Shown here: positions 1 to 7,142 of the stretch, one piece after another
Position numbering within the stretch: position 1 is the first letter of the stretch
Layout of the letters: each line of letters starts with the position of its first letter
Origin: Gracilibacillus dipsosauri
GTDB taxonomy: Bacteria > Bacillota > Bacilli > Bacillales > Amphibacillaceae
DNA length: 64,000 bases
Direction: 5' to 3'
NCBI RefSeq assembly: GCF_003176895.1
Contig: NZ_QGTD01000014.1
Location: 1-64,000, forward strand
Program-made: the position numbers and the translations under genes
Notes under the pieces: generated by a model
Told to the model about the DNA's origin: nothing
Seen by the model: the letters and a program-made list of their open reading frames with translations, nothing else
Databases searched by the model: none

Positions 1-14
1 AAACTCTCCATAAA
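1..14 (-). rRNA. 16S ribosomal RNA, 5' end only (partial)
   Basis: Read on the minus strand, the first bases end in TTTTATGGAGAGTTT, which is the start of a Bacillales 16S rRNA (it would continue GATCCTGGCTCAG outside the window). Tandem rRNA-type promoters and a leader lie upstream on the same strand, and the pdaB-kbaA-gerD order beside an rrn operon is also that of B. subtilis. The exact mature 5' end is uncertain by a few bases. Confidence 0.85.
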
Positions 15-141
15 ATAGATGCACCGAAGTGCTTGTGTTGATCAAGCTCGCTTAAAGCTAGCATGTTCTTACTTTTTGTACTGGTTGTTTTGTTCAGTTT
101 TCAATGATCAATATCTTATGTCGTTTTTTGCGACGAAATAT

Positions 142-170
142 AATATATCACGCTTCAATATGGTTGTCAA
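142..170 (-). promoter_or_regulatory. rrn P2 promoter
   Basis: The minus strand shows -35 TTGACA (170-165), a 17-nt spacer and -10 TATATT (147-142), so it is near consensus for the housekeeping sigma factor. It is the promoter nearer to the 16S gene. Confidence 0.8.
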
Positions 171-255
171 CAACTTTTTTTATTCTTTTTATAAGACATG
201 TAAAAAGTGCGAAACTACGATAAAGAAGTGTTCCATCATTTTGACGACAAGATTT

Positions 256-284
256 AATATATCACATATTGACCTGCTAAACAA
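256..284 (-). promoter_or_regulatory. rrn P1 promoter
   Basis: The minus strand shows -35 TTGTTT (284-279), a 17-nt spacer and -10 TATATT (261-256). The bases around the -10, GTGATATATTA, are identical to those of the downstream P2 promoter 114 bp away, as expected for duplicated tandem rRNA promoters. Confidence 0.6.
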
Positions 285-406
285 GTATTATTTTTAATTT
301 AGAAATTTCTCTTTAAAAACAGATAAAGACCTCGTATCTCCGTAATAGAAACAAGATCTTCATCTTAACATTTAAATTTCAAGGCCACTTCCCATACCAC
401 ACTCAC

Positions 407-628
407 TCATTCTATCTTAATTCTTTTCGGAATATATTTTTGAATCTCTTCTTGAGATGCAACTCTTCTATATAATTGAAATAGCACCTTGTACCTTTCA
501 TGCATGTTTTGTTTCACCATTTGATCGATACGGTGATCTTCTAGGTCTAGTAACAATTCTTCTAATTCTCTCTTTATTACATATTGTAATTCCGTTTGTT
601 CTTTTTCATTTATCAATAATCCCAACAT
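407..628 (-). CDS. Conserved small hypothetical protein, 73 aa
   Basis: This short protein is strongly charged and probably all helical, with the segments EKEQTELQYVIKRELEELLL and DLEDHRIDQMVKQNMHERYK and a basic C-terminus. It has no signal peptide, membrane segment or metal motif. The ATG is preceded by a good ribosome binding site (AGGAGTG, about 7 nt upstream), which supports it as a real gene. It lies between the rrn promoters and pdaB, transcribed towards the rrn operon. Similar small proteins are, as far as I recall, found at this place in other Bacillaceae, but no function is known to me. Confidence 0.7.
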   Translation of the reverse strand: MLGLLINEKEQTELQYVIKRELEELLLDLEDHRIDQMVKQNMHERYKVLFQLYRRVASQEEIQKYIPKRIKIE

Positions 629-698
629 AATTGTTCACTCCTACCTTCTATTACTATATATATTCCTACTTTTTTTCAAAAATAAACATTATTAGACA

Positions 699-726
699 GC
701 ATATTTTAAGAACAAGCTCATACATA
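699..726 (+). promoter_or_regulatory. Candidate sigma-E promoter of pdaB
   Basis: A -35-like GCATATT (699-705) and a -10-like CATACATA (719-726) are separated by 13 nt, which resembles the mother-cell sigma-E consensus. In B. subtilis pdaB is a sporulation gene, so this fits. It was judged by eye only. Confidence 0.45.
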
Positions 727-758
727 TAGAACAAGCCTAATAAAATCGGGGGATATAA

Positions 759-1529
759 ATGAGAAAATTATATGTAGTAGACATGAAAAAAAGTAAAAAG
801 CTTCTTTTCATTGTGCCAATTGCTTTTTTTGTTGCCCTTTTTTTATTTTTAGAATCTAATTATTCCTTTACCGTTTTCTCTAATCAAGACGAGCCAAAAG
901 CTCTAAGTGCTGGGAATAAAAAGCACGCATCTGTTGCTTTAACGTTTAATATTAGCTATGGAACAGAGCAAGTGGAGCCAATCTTGGAGCAATTAAAAGC
1001 AAAAGAAGCATTAGCCACCTTTTTCGTTAGTGGGGAATGGGCTGAGCGTCATCCAGACCTACTGGAGAAAATTGCAGAGGACAAGCATGAAATAGGGATG
1101 CTGGGATATCAGTACAAGTCGTATCTCGAGCAAGAGGAAGAACAAGTAAGAAGTGATATAGCTAAAGCAAAGGAAACTTTTACAAAGCTCGGTTATGAGG
1201 ATGTCTACTTATTACGTCCACCTAATGGACATATTAATAAAGCAATCCTATCGATCGCAGAAAATCAAGGGATGAAAGTCATCCATTGGAGCGTGAATCC
1301 AAACGACTGGAAAAATCCTGGTACAAAAGCCATTACGGATCATGTACTGAAAAACACAGAAAAAGGGGATATTGTTTTATTGCATGCATCAGATTCCGTC
1401 AAACAAACAGATAAGGCTTTAGAGGCTATCATACCAGAGTTAAAAAATAAAAATCTTGATATAGTGACGATCTCTCAATTGATTACCAATGCAGATGGTT
1501 CTCAAAGTGAATTGAAAAGTAATAAGTAA
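759..1529 (+). CDS. pdaB: Sporulation polysaccharide deacetylase-family protein PdaB
   Basis: This 256-aa protein has an N-terminal membrane anchor (about residues 14-33) followed by a NodB-type carbohydrate esterase fold. Family landmarks are ALTFNISYG near residue 64, LRPPNG near residue 151, NPNDW near residue 174 and IVLLHASD near residue 207. The usual metal-binding pieces are altered: the TFDDG motif is TFNIS and the HxxxH position reads EIGMLGYQYK, so catalytic competence is open. In B. subtilis PdaB is needed late in sporulation to keep spores dormant. The ATG at 759 is preferred over the in-frame ATG at 783 because the N-terminus lines up with B. subtilis PdaB as I remember it. It is a single gene followed by a strong terminator. 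Confidence 0.9.
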   Translation: MRKLYVVDMKKSKKLLFIVPIAFFVALFLFLESNYSFTVFSNQDEPKALSAGNKKHASVALTFNISYGTEQVEPILEQLKAKEALATFFVSGEWAERHPDLLEKIAEDKHEIGMLGYQYKSYLEQEEEQVRSDIAKAKETFTKLGYEDVYLLRPPNGHINKAILSIAENQGMKVIHWSVNPNDWKNPGTKAITDHVLKNTEKGDIVLLHASDSVKQTDKALEAIIPELKNKNLDIVTISQLITNADGSQSELKSNK

Positions 1530-1544
1530 ACTCATGAAATTAAT

Positions 1545-1582
1545 AACGCATTCGCTCGTATTGTAAGCGAATGCGTTTTTTT
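1545..1582 (+). terminator. Terminator after pdaB (possibly bidirectional with kbaA)
   Basis: A perfect 12-bp stem (AACGCATTCGCT with its complement at 1566-1577) closes a 9-nt loop and runs into a T tract to 1582. The convergent kbaA gene ends next to it and may use the same hairpin. Confidence 0.85.
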
Positions 1583-2186
1583 AACGTCCCTTTGTAGCTT
1601 TTGTTTTTTCGGTTAGTCGGTGAAGGATTAATAATTGATATGTATTACAGATAATTAATGGAACGATCATTAACCAAGCATAGTCTCCTCCATTGGTTCT
1701 CAGTCCCGGAACCCACTCTATTGATGTAATGACAACCATGAAAAACAAAGCTGGAATAAAAGCCCTTTGGTTCGTTTCCTTTGCTTTGATTCGAGCGATG
1801 ATAATACTATAAACCAACAACGCAATTGCAGTTAACAAGAATGGTGTAATCGTGCCATCCTCCACCGATTTATAACGGAAGTAGACTAAATCAAATAATG
1901 CAAACAAAATCAGGCCTATTTGTATAGTTGGCCAAAATCCACGAAAGATACCTAAAGCAAACTGATTTACGGTTAAATAGGCAAAAAAACCCATTTGACT
2001 AACTAAACTAAAAACAAAACCCAAAGCTAAGAAGAAGATCAACAAACCCAATAATTCAAACCAATCGAAAGGGCTTAAGAACTTAATATAAGCATCACTT
2101 TTTACAAAGAAACTTGTGATTAATGTCGAAATTCCTCCTAAAAGCAAGGTAGAAAAAAACAATCGTACGACATTACGACTTTTCAA
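1581..2186 (-). CDS. kbaA: KinB-signalling pathway activation protein KbaA
   Basis: This 201-aa integral membrane protein has about six hydrophobic helices (near residues 7-27, 43-64, 66-86, 88-103, 116-133, 143-160, with another near 171-187) and a basic C-terminal tail. In B. subtilis KbaA is needed for the KinB kinase branch of the sporulation phosphorelay. The start is a TTG at 2186: it has a strong ribosome binding site (AGGGGG, 7 nt upstream) and no ATG is available until residue 64. It is convergent with pdaB and divergent from gerD, the arrangement known from B. subtilis. No kinB gene is visible nearby. Confidence 0.88.
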   Translation of the reverse strand: MKSRNVVRLFFSTLLLGGISTLITSFFVKSDAYIKFLSPFDWFELLGLLIFFLALGFVFSLVSQMGFFAYLTVNQFALGIFRGFWPTIQIGLILFALFDLVYFRYKSVEDGTITPFLLTAIALLVYSIIIARIKAKETNQRAFIPALFFMVVITSIEWVPGLRTNGGDYAWLMIVPLIICNTYQLLILHRLTEKTKATKGR

Positions 2187-2352
2187 AATAAATCCCCCTA
2201 ATTCTTTACTTCCTATTCTTTAGATATTTTACCATGAACCCTATTTTTTTTCGCTTTATAATACATATTAATTTTAAAAAGACCCCATATTAGGAGTACA
2301 TAGAAATTTCAAAAAACGACTTGAGATATATGGAAAGAAAGGTAGCGGTCTA

Positions 2353-3021
2353 ATGAATTTATCAAAGTTTTTTATCCTAACGATACTTTCACTGCTATTC
2401 CTTAGCGCCTGCGGTGGTGGTGGCAATACCCAGGGCAAGGAAGAGGGTGATTATGAGGGCACTAAGAAAATGGTGGCTGATATTTTGAAAACAGATGAAG
2501 GAAAAAAAGCCATAACAGAGGTATTATCTAGTGACGATATGCAAAAAACCTATGTCATTGATGCAAAGGTAGTACAGCAAACAGTACAAGAAGCCTTAAC
2601 TTCAGACAAAGGGAAGGAGTTCTGGACAAAGATGTTCCAGGATCCAAAATTTGTTGAGTCCTTTTCACTCGCTCTACAAGATCAACAAGAGAAAGTGATG
2701 AAGACCTTAATGAGTGATCCAGAATTCCAGAAAAAATTTATCGAAATACTGAGCAATCCCGAAATGGAAGATCAAACATTAACCGTTCTGACAGGACAAA
2801 AGTTTCGCTCTCATCTGGAAAAGGTTATGGAGGAAATGTTCAGCTCCCCTATGTTCCAAGCCAAAATCTCTGAATTGTTATTAAATGCAGCGAAGGAAAT
2901 GAAGCCTAGCGAAGGAGGACAATCCCAATCTGGAGGACAAGGAGAGTCCGGAGGTGGACAGCAACAGCAAGGCGGACAGGGAGAACAAGGCAACCAAGGT
3001 GGCGGAGGAGGAGGAGCGTAG
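2353..3021 (+). CDS. gerD: Spore germination lipoprotein GerD
   Basis: This 222-aa protein has a lipoprotein signal peptide with lipobox LSAC and the lipidated Cys at residue 20. The mature part is a helical domain of about 150 residues, and the last 35 residues are a Gly/Gln-rich tail with runs such as GGGQQQQGGQGEQG. In Bacillus spores GerD sits in the inner membrane and clusters nutrient germinant receptors into the germinosome. A weak sigma-G-like promoter may lie upstream (TACATA 2262-2267, CATATTA 2286-2292), as expected for forespore expression. The gene is convergent with salA, with a shared terminator between them. Confidence 0.92.
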   Translation: MNLSKFFILTILSLLFLSACGGGGNTQGKEEGDYEGTKKMVADILKTDEGKKAITEVLSSDDMQKTYVIDAKVVQQTVQEALTSDKGKEFWTKMFQDPKFVESFSLALQDQQEKVMKTLMSDPEFQKKFIEILSNPEMEDQTLTVLTGQKFRSHLEKVMEEMFSSPMFQAKISELLLNAAKEMKPSEGGQSQSGGQGESGGGQQQQGGQGEQGNQGGGGGGA

Positions 3022-3024
3022 GAA

Positions 3025-3065
3025 CAAAGGGAGCATGCCCTCAGCCCGAGCATGCTCCTTTTGTA
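3025..3065. terminator. Bidirectional terminator between gerD and salA
   Basis: The inverted repeat GGAGCATGC/GCATGCTCC is flanked by an A run on the left and a T run on the right, so it can end transcription from both convergent genes. Confidence 0.8.
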
Positions 3066-3070
3066 AATAT

Positions 3071-4117
3071 TTATAGACGTTCAATAATTTGCTTAGCAAT
3101 GGACAAATATTCTTGACCATTAGGGTGATCCTCCTGATAAACAGAAGGGGCAAATATTCCTTCTTCTTCATAAGGCTGTTGAAGTGATAGGCGCCCTATT
3201 ACATTTGTGTCTAAAACTTCCGCTAGCTTGTCTCCTCCACCTTTTCCAAAGACATATTCCTTTTCGCCTGTTTTCTTACTCACGTAAAAGGACATGTTTT
3301 CCACAACACCAAGCAGCTCATGATCCGTATTAATCGCCATTTGTCCTGCTCTCGCTGCTACAAATGCTGCCGTTGGATGAGGAGTGGTTACAATAATCTC
3401 CTTCGAGCTTGGTATCATATTGTGAACATCAAGTGCCACATCACCAGTTCCAGGAGGCAGATCTAATAATAAATAATCTAATTCTCCCCACTCCACCTCT
3501 TTAAAAAAGCTTGCTAGCATTTTCCCTAGTCTAGGACCACGCCAGATAACAGGGGAATTATCTTCCACAAAAAATCCCATCGACATTACCTTGACACCAA
3601 AACGTTCTACTGGAATAATTTTATTCCCTTTTAATTTCGGACGTTCTTCCACACCCATCATATCAGGAACACTAAAGCCATAAATATCAGCATCAATAAT
3701 CCCGACTTTGTTTCCTAATCGCGCCAAAGCAACAGCTGTATTTACAGTTACGGTTGATTTACCAACTCCGCCTTTACCACTCGCGATCGCTAAAAATTTT
3801 GTCGTAGAGCTTTCACTTAATAGTCCAGGCTTATCCTCAGATGTCGGTTGATATTTCTTAATCACTTCCTCTGGTAAGGAAGAAAATCTTAATCCAACTG
3901 TCGCAGCACCTAGATTCTTCAATGCCCCTACAAGCTCTTGCTGTAATTGCATCTGCTCTGCTGTATTCGTTTTCGCAATCGCTAATTTAACACTGACATG
4001 ATTCTTATCAGGCTTAATCGTGATTTCTTCTATACCATCTGTCTCTTTGAACGTTTTATGTAAAAACGGATCCTTCATATTGTGCAGTAATTCTCTTACC
4101 TTTTGTTCCGAAAGCAA
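3071..4117 (-). CDS. salA: Mrp/NBP35-family ATP-binding protein SalA
   Basis: This 348-aa protein has an N-terminal MIP18/DUF59-like domain (about residues 5-80) followed by a MinD/ParA-type P-loop domain with the deviant Walker A GKGGVGKST near residue 115, the DADIYG motif near 143 and DLPPGTGD near 220. Relatives carry Fe-S clusters to target proteins; in B. subtilis SalA (YbaL) represses the regulator gene scoC and so affects exoprotease production. Two cysteines typical of the Fe-S carrier subgroup are not evident, which favours a regulatory role. The TTG start at 4117 has a GAGGTG ribosome binding site 7 nt upstream. It lies between gerD and cwlD as in B. subtilis. Confidence 0.88.
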   Translation of the reverse strand: MLSEQKVRELLHNMKDPFLHKTFKETDGIEEITIKPDKNHVSVKLAIAKTNTAEQMQLQQELVGALKNLGAATVGLRFSSLPEEVIKKYQPTSEDKPGLLSESSTTKFLAIASGKGGVGKSTVTVNTAVALARLGNKVGIIDADIYGFSVPDMMGVEERPKLKGNKIIPVERFGVKVMSMGFFVEDNSPVIWRGPRLGKMLASFFKEVEWGELDYLLLDLPPGTGDVALDVHNMIPSSKEIIVTTPHPTAAFVAARAGQMAINTDHELLGVVENMSFYVSKKTGEKEYVFGKGGGDKLAEVLDTNVIGRLSLQQPYEEEGIFAPSVYQEDHPNGQEYLSIAKQIIERL

Positions 4118-4197
4118 AATAGGTCACCTCGATTGTATTCTTGTGTACTCCTATCTGCTAGTATAACACAAATTTCTTCAATTCTAAGCAGGACGCA

Positions 4198-4917
4198 TTA
4201 TGGATTTTCTTCTTCCTTCCCTGTAATGTAATTTAAAATCCCTTTATAAATACTTGCCGCCATCTTACGTTGATAATCATCTGATTTCAGTAATCCAAGC
4301 TCCTCTTCATTGGACAAAAAACCAATCTCAACAAGCGCACCAGGTGCTTTTGCATATTTCAAAACAAAAATTTGATGAATAGGAAGAGCTACACGATTTG
4401 TATTTTCTAGGTTGCGAATAATTTCTGCTTGAATAGCCTTTGCCAGCTTTTCATTTTGATCTTTTCCCGGGTAATAAAAGGTCTGGGCACCCTTCCACTG
4501 TCTGTCACCAAGTGCATTTAAATGAATGCTTAAGAAAAAATCGGCATTTTTATCACTAATAAATTGAACACGGCGCTGAATATCCTCTGCTTTCCTTCTC
4601 GATAAACCTTTGGTCCCTTCATCTGCAAGATCATAGTCCCCTTCTCTAGTTAAGTATACGGAAGCACCAGCCTGCTGGAGATAATCCTTCAGTAAGTTCG
4701 ATACCTTCAGCGTGATCTCTTTTTCCTGTGTCTCATCTGAGCCCTCTGCACCTCCATCAGCACCACCATGTCCCGGGTCAAGTACAATAGTTTTTCCTGC
4801 AAGTGGCAGGGACCAGCTTTCCCAAGAATCCATTGAATCTTGCATAGGGTATTGAATCAATATAATTAATACAAATAGTCCAATTAACCATAATACGATT
4901 TTTAAGATACGTGACAT
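4198..4917 (-). CDS. cwlD: N-acetylmuramoyl-L-alanine amidase CwlD
   Basis: This 239-aa protein starts with one membrane-spanning or signal segment (residues 5-22) and has an Amidase_3 zinc domain. Zn-binding residues are visible in LDPGHGGADGG (near residue 45), in SIHLNA (near 132) and in the catalytic-type VEIGFLSN (near 195). CwlD cleaves peptide side chains from muramic acid, the first step towards muramic-delta-lactam in the spore cortex, which germination lytic enzymes recognise. The start was moved to the ATG at 4917: it has a perfect GGGAGGAG 7 nt upstream, whereas the longer in-frame ATG at 4941 has none. A candidate sigma-E promoter lies directly upstream. Confidence 0.92.
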   Translation of the reverse strand: MSRILKIVLWLIGLFVLIILIQYPMQDSMDSWESWSLPLAGKTIVLDPGHGGADGGAEGSDETQEKEITLKVSNLLKDYLQQAGASVYLTREGDYDLADEGTKGLSRRKAEDIQRRVQFISDKNADFFLSIHLNALGDRQWKGAQTFYYPGKDQNEKLAKAIQAEIIRNLENTNRVALPIHQIFVLKYAKAPGALVEIGFLSNEEELGLLKSDDYQRKMAASIYKGILNYITGKEEENP

Positions 4918-4952
4918 ACCCGCTTCTCCTCCCATATTCACGCCTTCATTTA

Positions 4953-4981
4953 ACTATATGGGACAAGCGAGCGGGTTATGC
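4953..4981 (-). promoter_or_regulatory. Candidate sigma-E promoter of cwlD
   Basis: The minus strand reads GCATAAC (4981-4975), 14 nt, then CATATAGT (4960-4953), close to the sigma-E pattern. In B. subtilis cwlD is expressed during sporulation. The site starts right after the stop codon of the upstream oxidoreductase gene. Confidence 0.45.
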
Positions 4982-4983
4982 CG

Positions 4984-5550
4984 TTAAAAATCGTATTGCT
5001 CTTCTTTTTCTTGTAATAGCTGTTGATACGTTTTTGTTAACATAATCGTATCTTCCACCAAGCGATCGATTCGAAATAATATATCCTCATTAATAATTTC
5101 CTTTTGGTAAAAGTCCACTTCTTCTATATAGACGTAAGTTTGCACAATTTGCGCCTTCATATAGGATAAAATTGGCTTTATTTGTTGCTCTGGTATCAAA
5201 AAGTGACGGCTTGAGCCTGCTGTCACGATCATGCTTACTACCTTATCTCGAAAAGCATTGATTGGTAACAAGTCAAAAATGTTCTTCAATGTTCCAGGTA
5301 TCGACGCTTGAAAAATCGGTGTTCCAATGATTAGTGCATCTGCTTCCATTACCTTCTCTGTTACATATTTCGTATCCCCTGTATAGTCCAAATAATGTCG
5401 ACCATCACTAAATTCCAGCTGATAATCGGTTAAATCTAATAAAGTTATTTCCACTTCTGGATAGGATTCTATTATCTTTTTGGTCGTATAATCTATCGCC
5501 GTTCTTGTCTTTGAACCTACTGTCGATCCAGACAATGCTACTACTTTCAT
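4984..5550 (-). CDS. NADPH-dependent FMN reductase family protein
   Basis: This 188-aa protein is a flavodoxin-like NAD(P)H:flavin reductase. The phosphate-binding loop LSGSTVGSKT (residues 6-15) and the segment ADALIIGTPIFQASIPGTLK (about 70-89) mark the family. It starts 12 bp after the stop of the luciferase-like monooxygenase gene, so the two are almost certainly cotranscribed and form a two-component monooxygenase in which this protein supplies reduced FMN. The ribosome binding site is GGGGGG, 6 nt before the ATG. Such pairs often act in organosulfur use or xenobiotic oxidation; the substrate cannot be told here. Confidence 0.82.
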   Translation of the reverse strand: MKVVALSGSTVGSKTRTAIDYTTKKIIESYPEVEITLLDLTDYQLEFSDGRHYLDYTGDTKYVTEKVMEADALIIGTPIFQASIPGTLKNIFDLLPINAFRDKVVSMIVTAGSSRHFLIPEQQIKPILSYMKAQIVQTYVYIEEVDFYQKEIINEDILFRIDRLVEDTIMLTKTYQQLLQEKEEQYDF

Positions 5551-5562
5551 GATGATCCCCCC

Positions 5563-6627
5563 TTATTTTACTGTATACTTTCGAATAGCTGGTAAAACTT
5601 CCTTCCCGACTAGCTCTATATTTTTACGGAGCTTATCAAAGGGAATGCCACCAAAATCCATTTGAGCAATATAGCGTTGGTGACCATAGACCTCATGCTG
5701 ATACAGAATTTTTTCGATGACTTCCTGTGGACTACCAATATTCATCACATTACGCTTGTCTGCACCTTGAGCAAAATGCTGCTTCGGATAACCTCTACCA
5801 TTTGTATGTTGCATTCCTTCATTAATGGAAGGATAAGTCTCTCGTTGCGCTTGTTGCGTGGTTTCCGCTAAATAGAAAAATCCAGCTGTTGCCACAGGGA
5901 ATTCCTTCGGGTCAAATCCCGCTTCCTGTAAAGCATGACGGTAATCATCGATGGTCCGTTTAAAAATAGAAACAGGGCCACCTAGCGTTGCTAGGAATAT
6001 CGGTACTCCTGCATAACCAGCCTTAACTGCACTGGATGGATGCCCTCCAACCGCTCGCCAAATTGGAAGAGAACCATTAACCGGTCGTGGTAGGACCTTC
6101 GCATTTTGAAGCGGTGCACGAAATTCTCCACTCCAGTTCACTACTTCTTCTTCATTTATTTGTAATAGTAGGGCTAGCTTCTCTTCAAATAAACCTTCAT
6201 AATCCTTTAAATCATAACCAAGCAACTCAAAATTACCGACTCGCGATGCTCTTCCTGCGATGATCTCTGCACGACCTTTCGAAATAAGATCAATCGTCGC
6301 AAAATCCTCATAAACACGAACAGGATCTAATGTGCTAATAATAGTGGAGGAGCTAGCTATCTTGATCTTCTTAGTCGCTTGGGCGATTGCCGCCAAAACA
6401 ACGGAGTGAGCTTGTGTCGTAAAATATTCCTGATGACTCTCCCCTACACTAAAGAAGTCAATGCCTACATCCTCAGCAAGCTTAGCTAATTCGATGATTT
6501 CCTCGATTCGTTGTGCTGCCGAAATCCTTTCACCAGTTGCAGGATTAGGGAGATGATCACCTAATGTATATAAGCCAAATTCTAAACCTTTTCTCGGGTC
6601 TATACGATATTTTTCCATCAAAGCCAT
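5563..6627 (-). CDS. LLM-class flavin-dependent monooxygenase
   Basis: This 354-aa TIM-barrel protein belongs to the bacterial luciferase-like family: the N-terminal LEFGLYTLGDH, the FFSVGESH strand-loop, STIISTLDPVRVYEDFATID and GRAEIIAGRAS near residue 125 are typical. It should oxidise an organic substrate with O2 and reduced flavin, probably provided by the flavin reductase encoded immediately downstream. It is divergent from an HxlR-type regulator 119 bp away, which suggests redox- or electrophile-responsive control. Family assignment is secure; the substrate is unknown. Confidence 0.85.
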   Translation of the reverse strand: MALMEKYRIDPRKGLEFGLYTLGDHLPNPATGERISAAQRIEEIIELAKLAEDVGIDFFSVGESHQEYFTTQAHSVVLAAIAQATKKIKIASSSTIISTLDPVRVYEDFATIDLISKGRAEIIAGRASRVGNFELLGYDLKDYEGLFEEKLALLLQINEEEVVNWSGEFRAPLQNAKVLPRPVNGSLPIWRAVGGHPSSAVKAGYAGVPIFLATLGGPVSIFKRTIDDYRHALQEAGFDPKEFPVATAGFFYLAETTQQAQRETYPSINEGMQHTNGRGYPKQHFAQGADKRNVMNIGSPQEVIEKILYQHEVYGHQRYIAQMDFGGIPFDKLRKNIELVGKEVLPAIRKYTVK

Positions 6628-6746
6628 ACACTACCTTTCTTCTCTTATTCCTATATATGTTATTATGAAGCATATGACCATTTACGTGAAGTACGCACTT
6701 ATAAGATATATAGTATACAAAAAGATACTAATAGGAGAGATGTAAG

Positions 6747-7088
6747 ATGAAATATAATCCAAAAGCATGTCGGGTAGAGGATGCCTTGAGTATACTAGTT
6801 GGAAAGTGGAAACCTCTCATTTTATTACATTTATTAAATGAAGGAACACAACGATTCAATGAGTTAAAACGTAGTATACCCGGCATTACCCAAAAAATGC
6901 TGACAAAGCAATTGCGCGAGTTAGAGGAAGAAGATATTATTGAGCGCGTCGTCTATCCTCAGGTTCCACCTAAAGTGGAATACTCGATAACAGATTATGG
7001 AAAAAGCCTTCAACCTATTCTAGAGGCCATGCATGAATGGGGAACAAAGCATACCTTAAGAAAACTGGAAAAAACGGAGAATGGATGA
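6747..7088 (+). CDS. HxlR-family transcriptional regulator
   Basis: This 113-aa winged-helix protein has the hallmark HxlR core ([18 protein letters not shown], residues 12-29, and [20 protein letters not shown]) and a cysteine at position 8 just before it, as in thiol-sensing relatives such as HypR. It is divergent from the monooxygenase/flavin reductase operon, which it probably controls. The intergenic region has small dyads, for example AAGT-N4-ACTT at about 6690-6701 and GTATAC near 6712, but no operator can be assigned with confidence. The ribosome binding site AGGAGAG lies about 8 nt before the ATG. Confidence 0.85.
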   Translation: MKYNPKACRVEDALSILVGKWKPLILLHLLNEGTQRFNELKRSIPGITQKMLTKQLRELEEEDIIERVVYPQVPPKVEYSITDYGKSLQPILEAMHEWGTKHTLRKLEKTENG

Positions 7089-7101
7089 ATAAAGCAAAAG
7101 A

Positions 7102-7138
7102 AAAGTCCTGTTTCCGATTGAACAGGACTTTCCTTGCT
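7102..7138. terminator. Bidirectional terminator between the HxlR gene and the pectate lyase gene
   Basis: An 11-bp stem (AAAGTCCTGTT with its complement at 7121-7131) and an 8-nt loop are flanked by A-rich sequence on the left. On the minus strand the stem is followed by TTTTCTTTT, so it serves the pectate lyase gene best. Confidence 0.85.
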
Positions 7139-7142
7139 AAAA

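Larger units (their letters stand above)
15..406 (-). promoter_or_regulatory. rrn operon leader and upstream region (no gene)
   Basis: This stretch holds the two rRNA promoters listed separately and the transcribed leader. The leader has the typical Bacillus rrn boxA-like element at about 91-111, reading TTGATCATTGAAAACTGAAC on the minus strand, which in the family recruits Nus antitermination factors. Open frames read across it on the plus strand are not supported as genes. Nothing else is recognised between about 290 and 406. Confidence 0.75.

Noticed and set aside
19-297. 92-codon plus-strand open frame over the rrn promoter region
   Set aside because: It lies opposite two good rRNA promoters and the rrn leader, has no ribosome binding site and has an unnatural composition.
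2811-3053. Pro/Cys-rich minus-strand frame opposite gerD
   Set aside because: It is the complement of the Gly/Gln-rich GerD tail; the GerD frame has a lipobox and known homologues.
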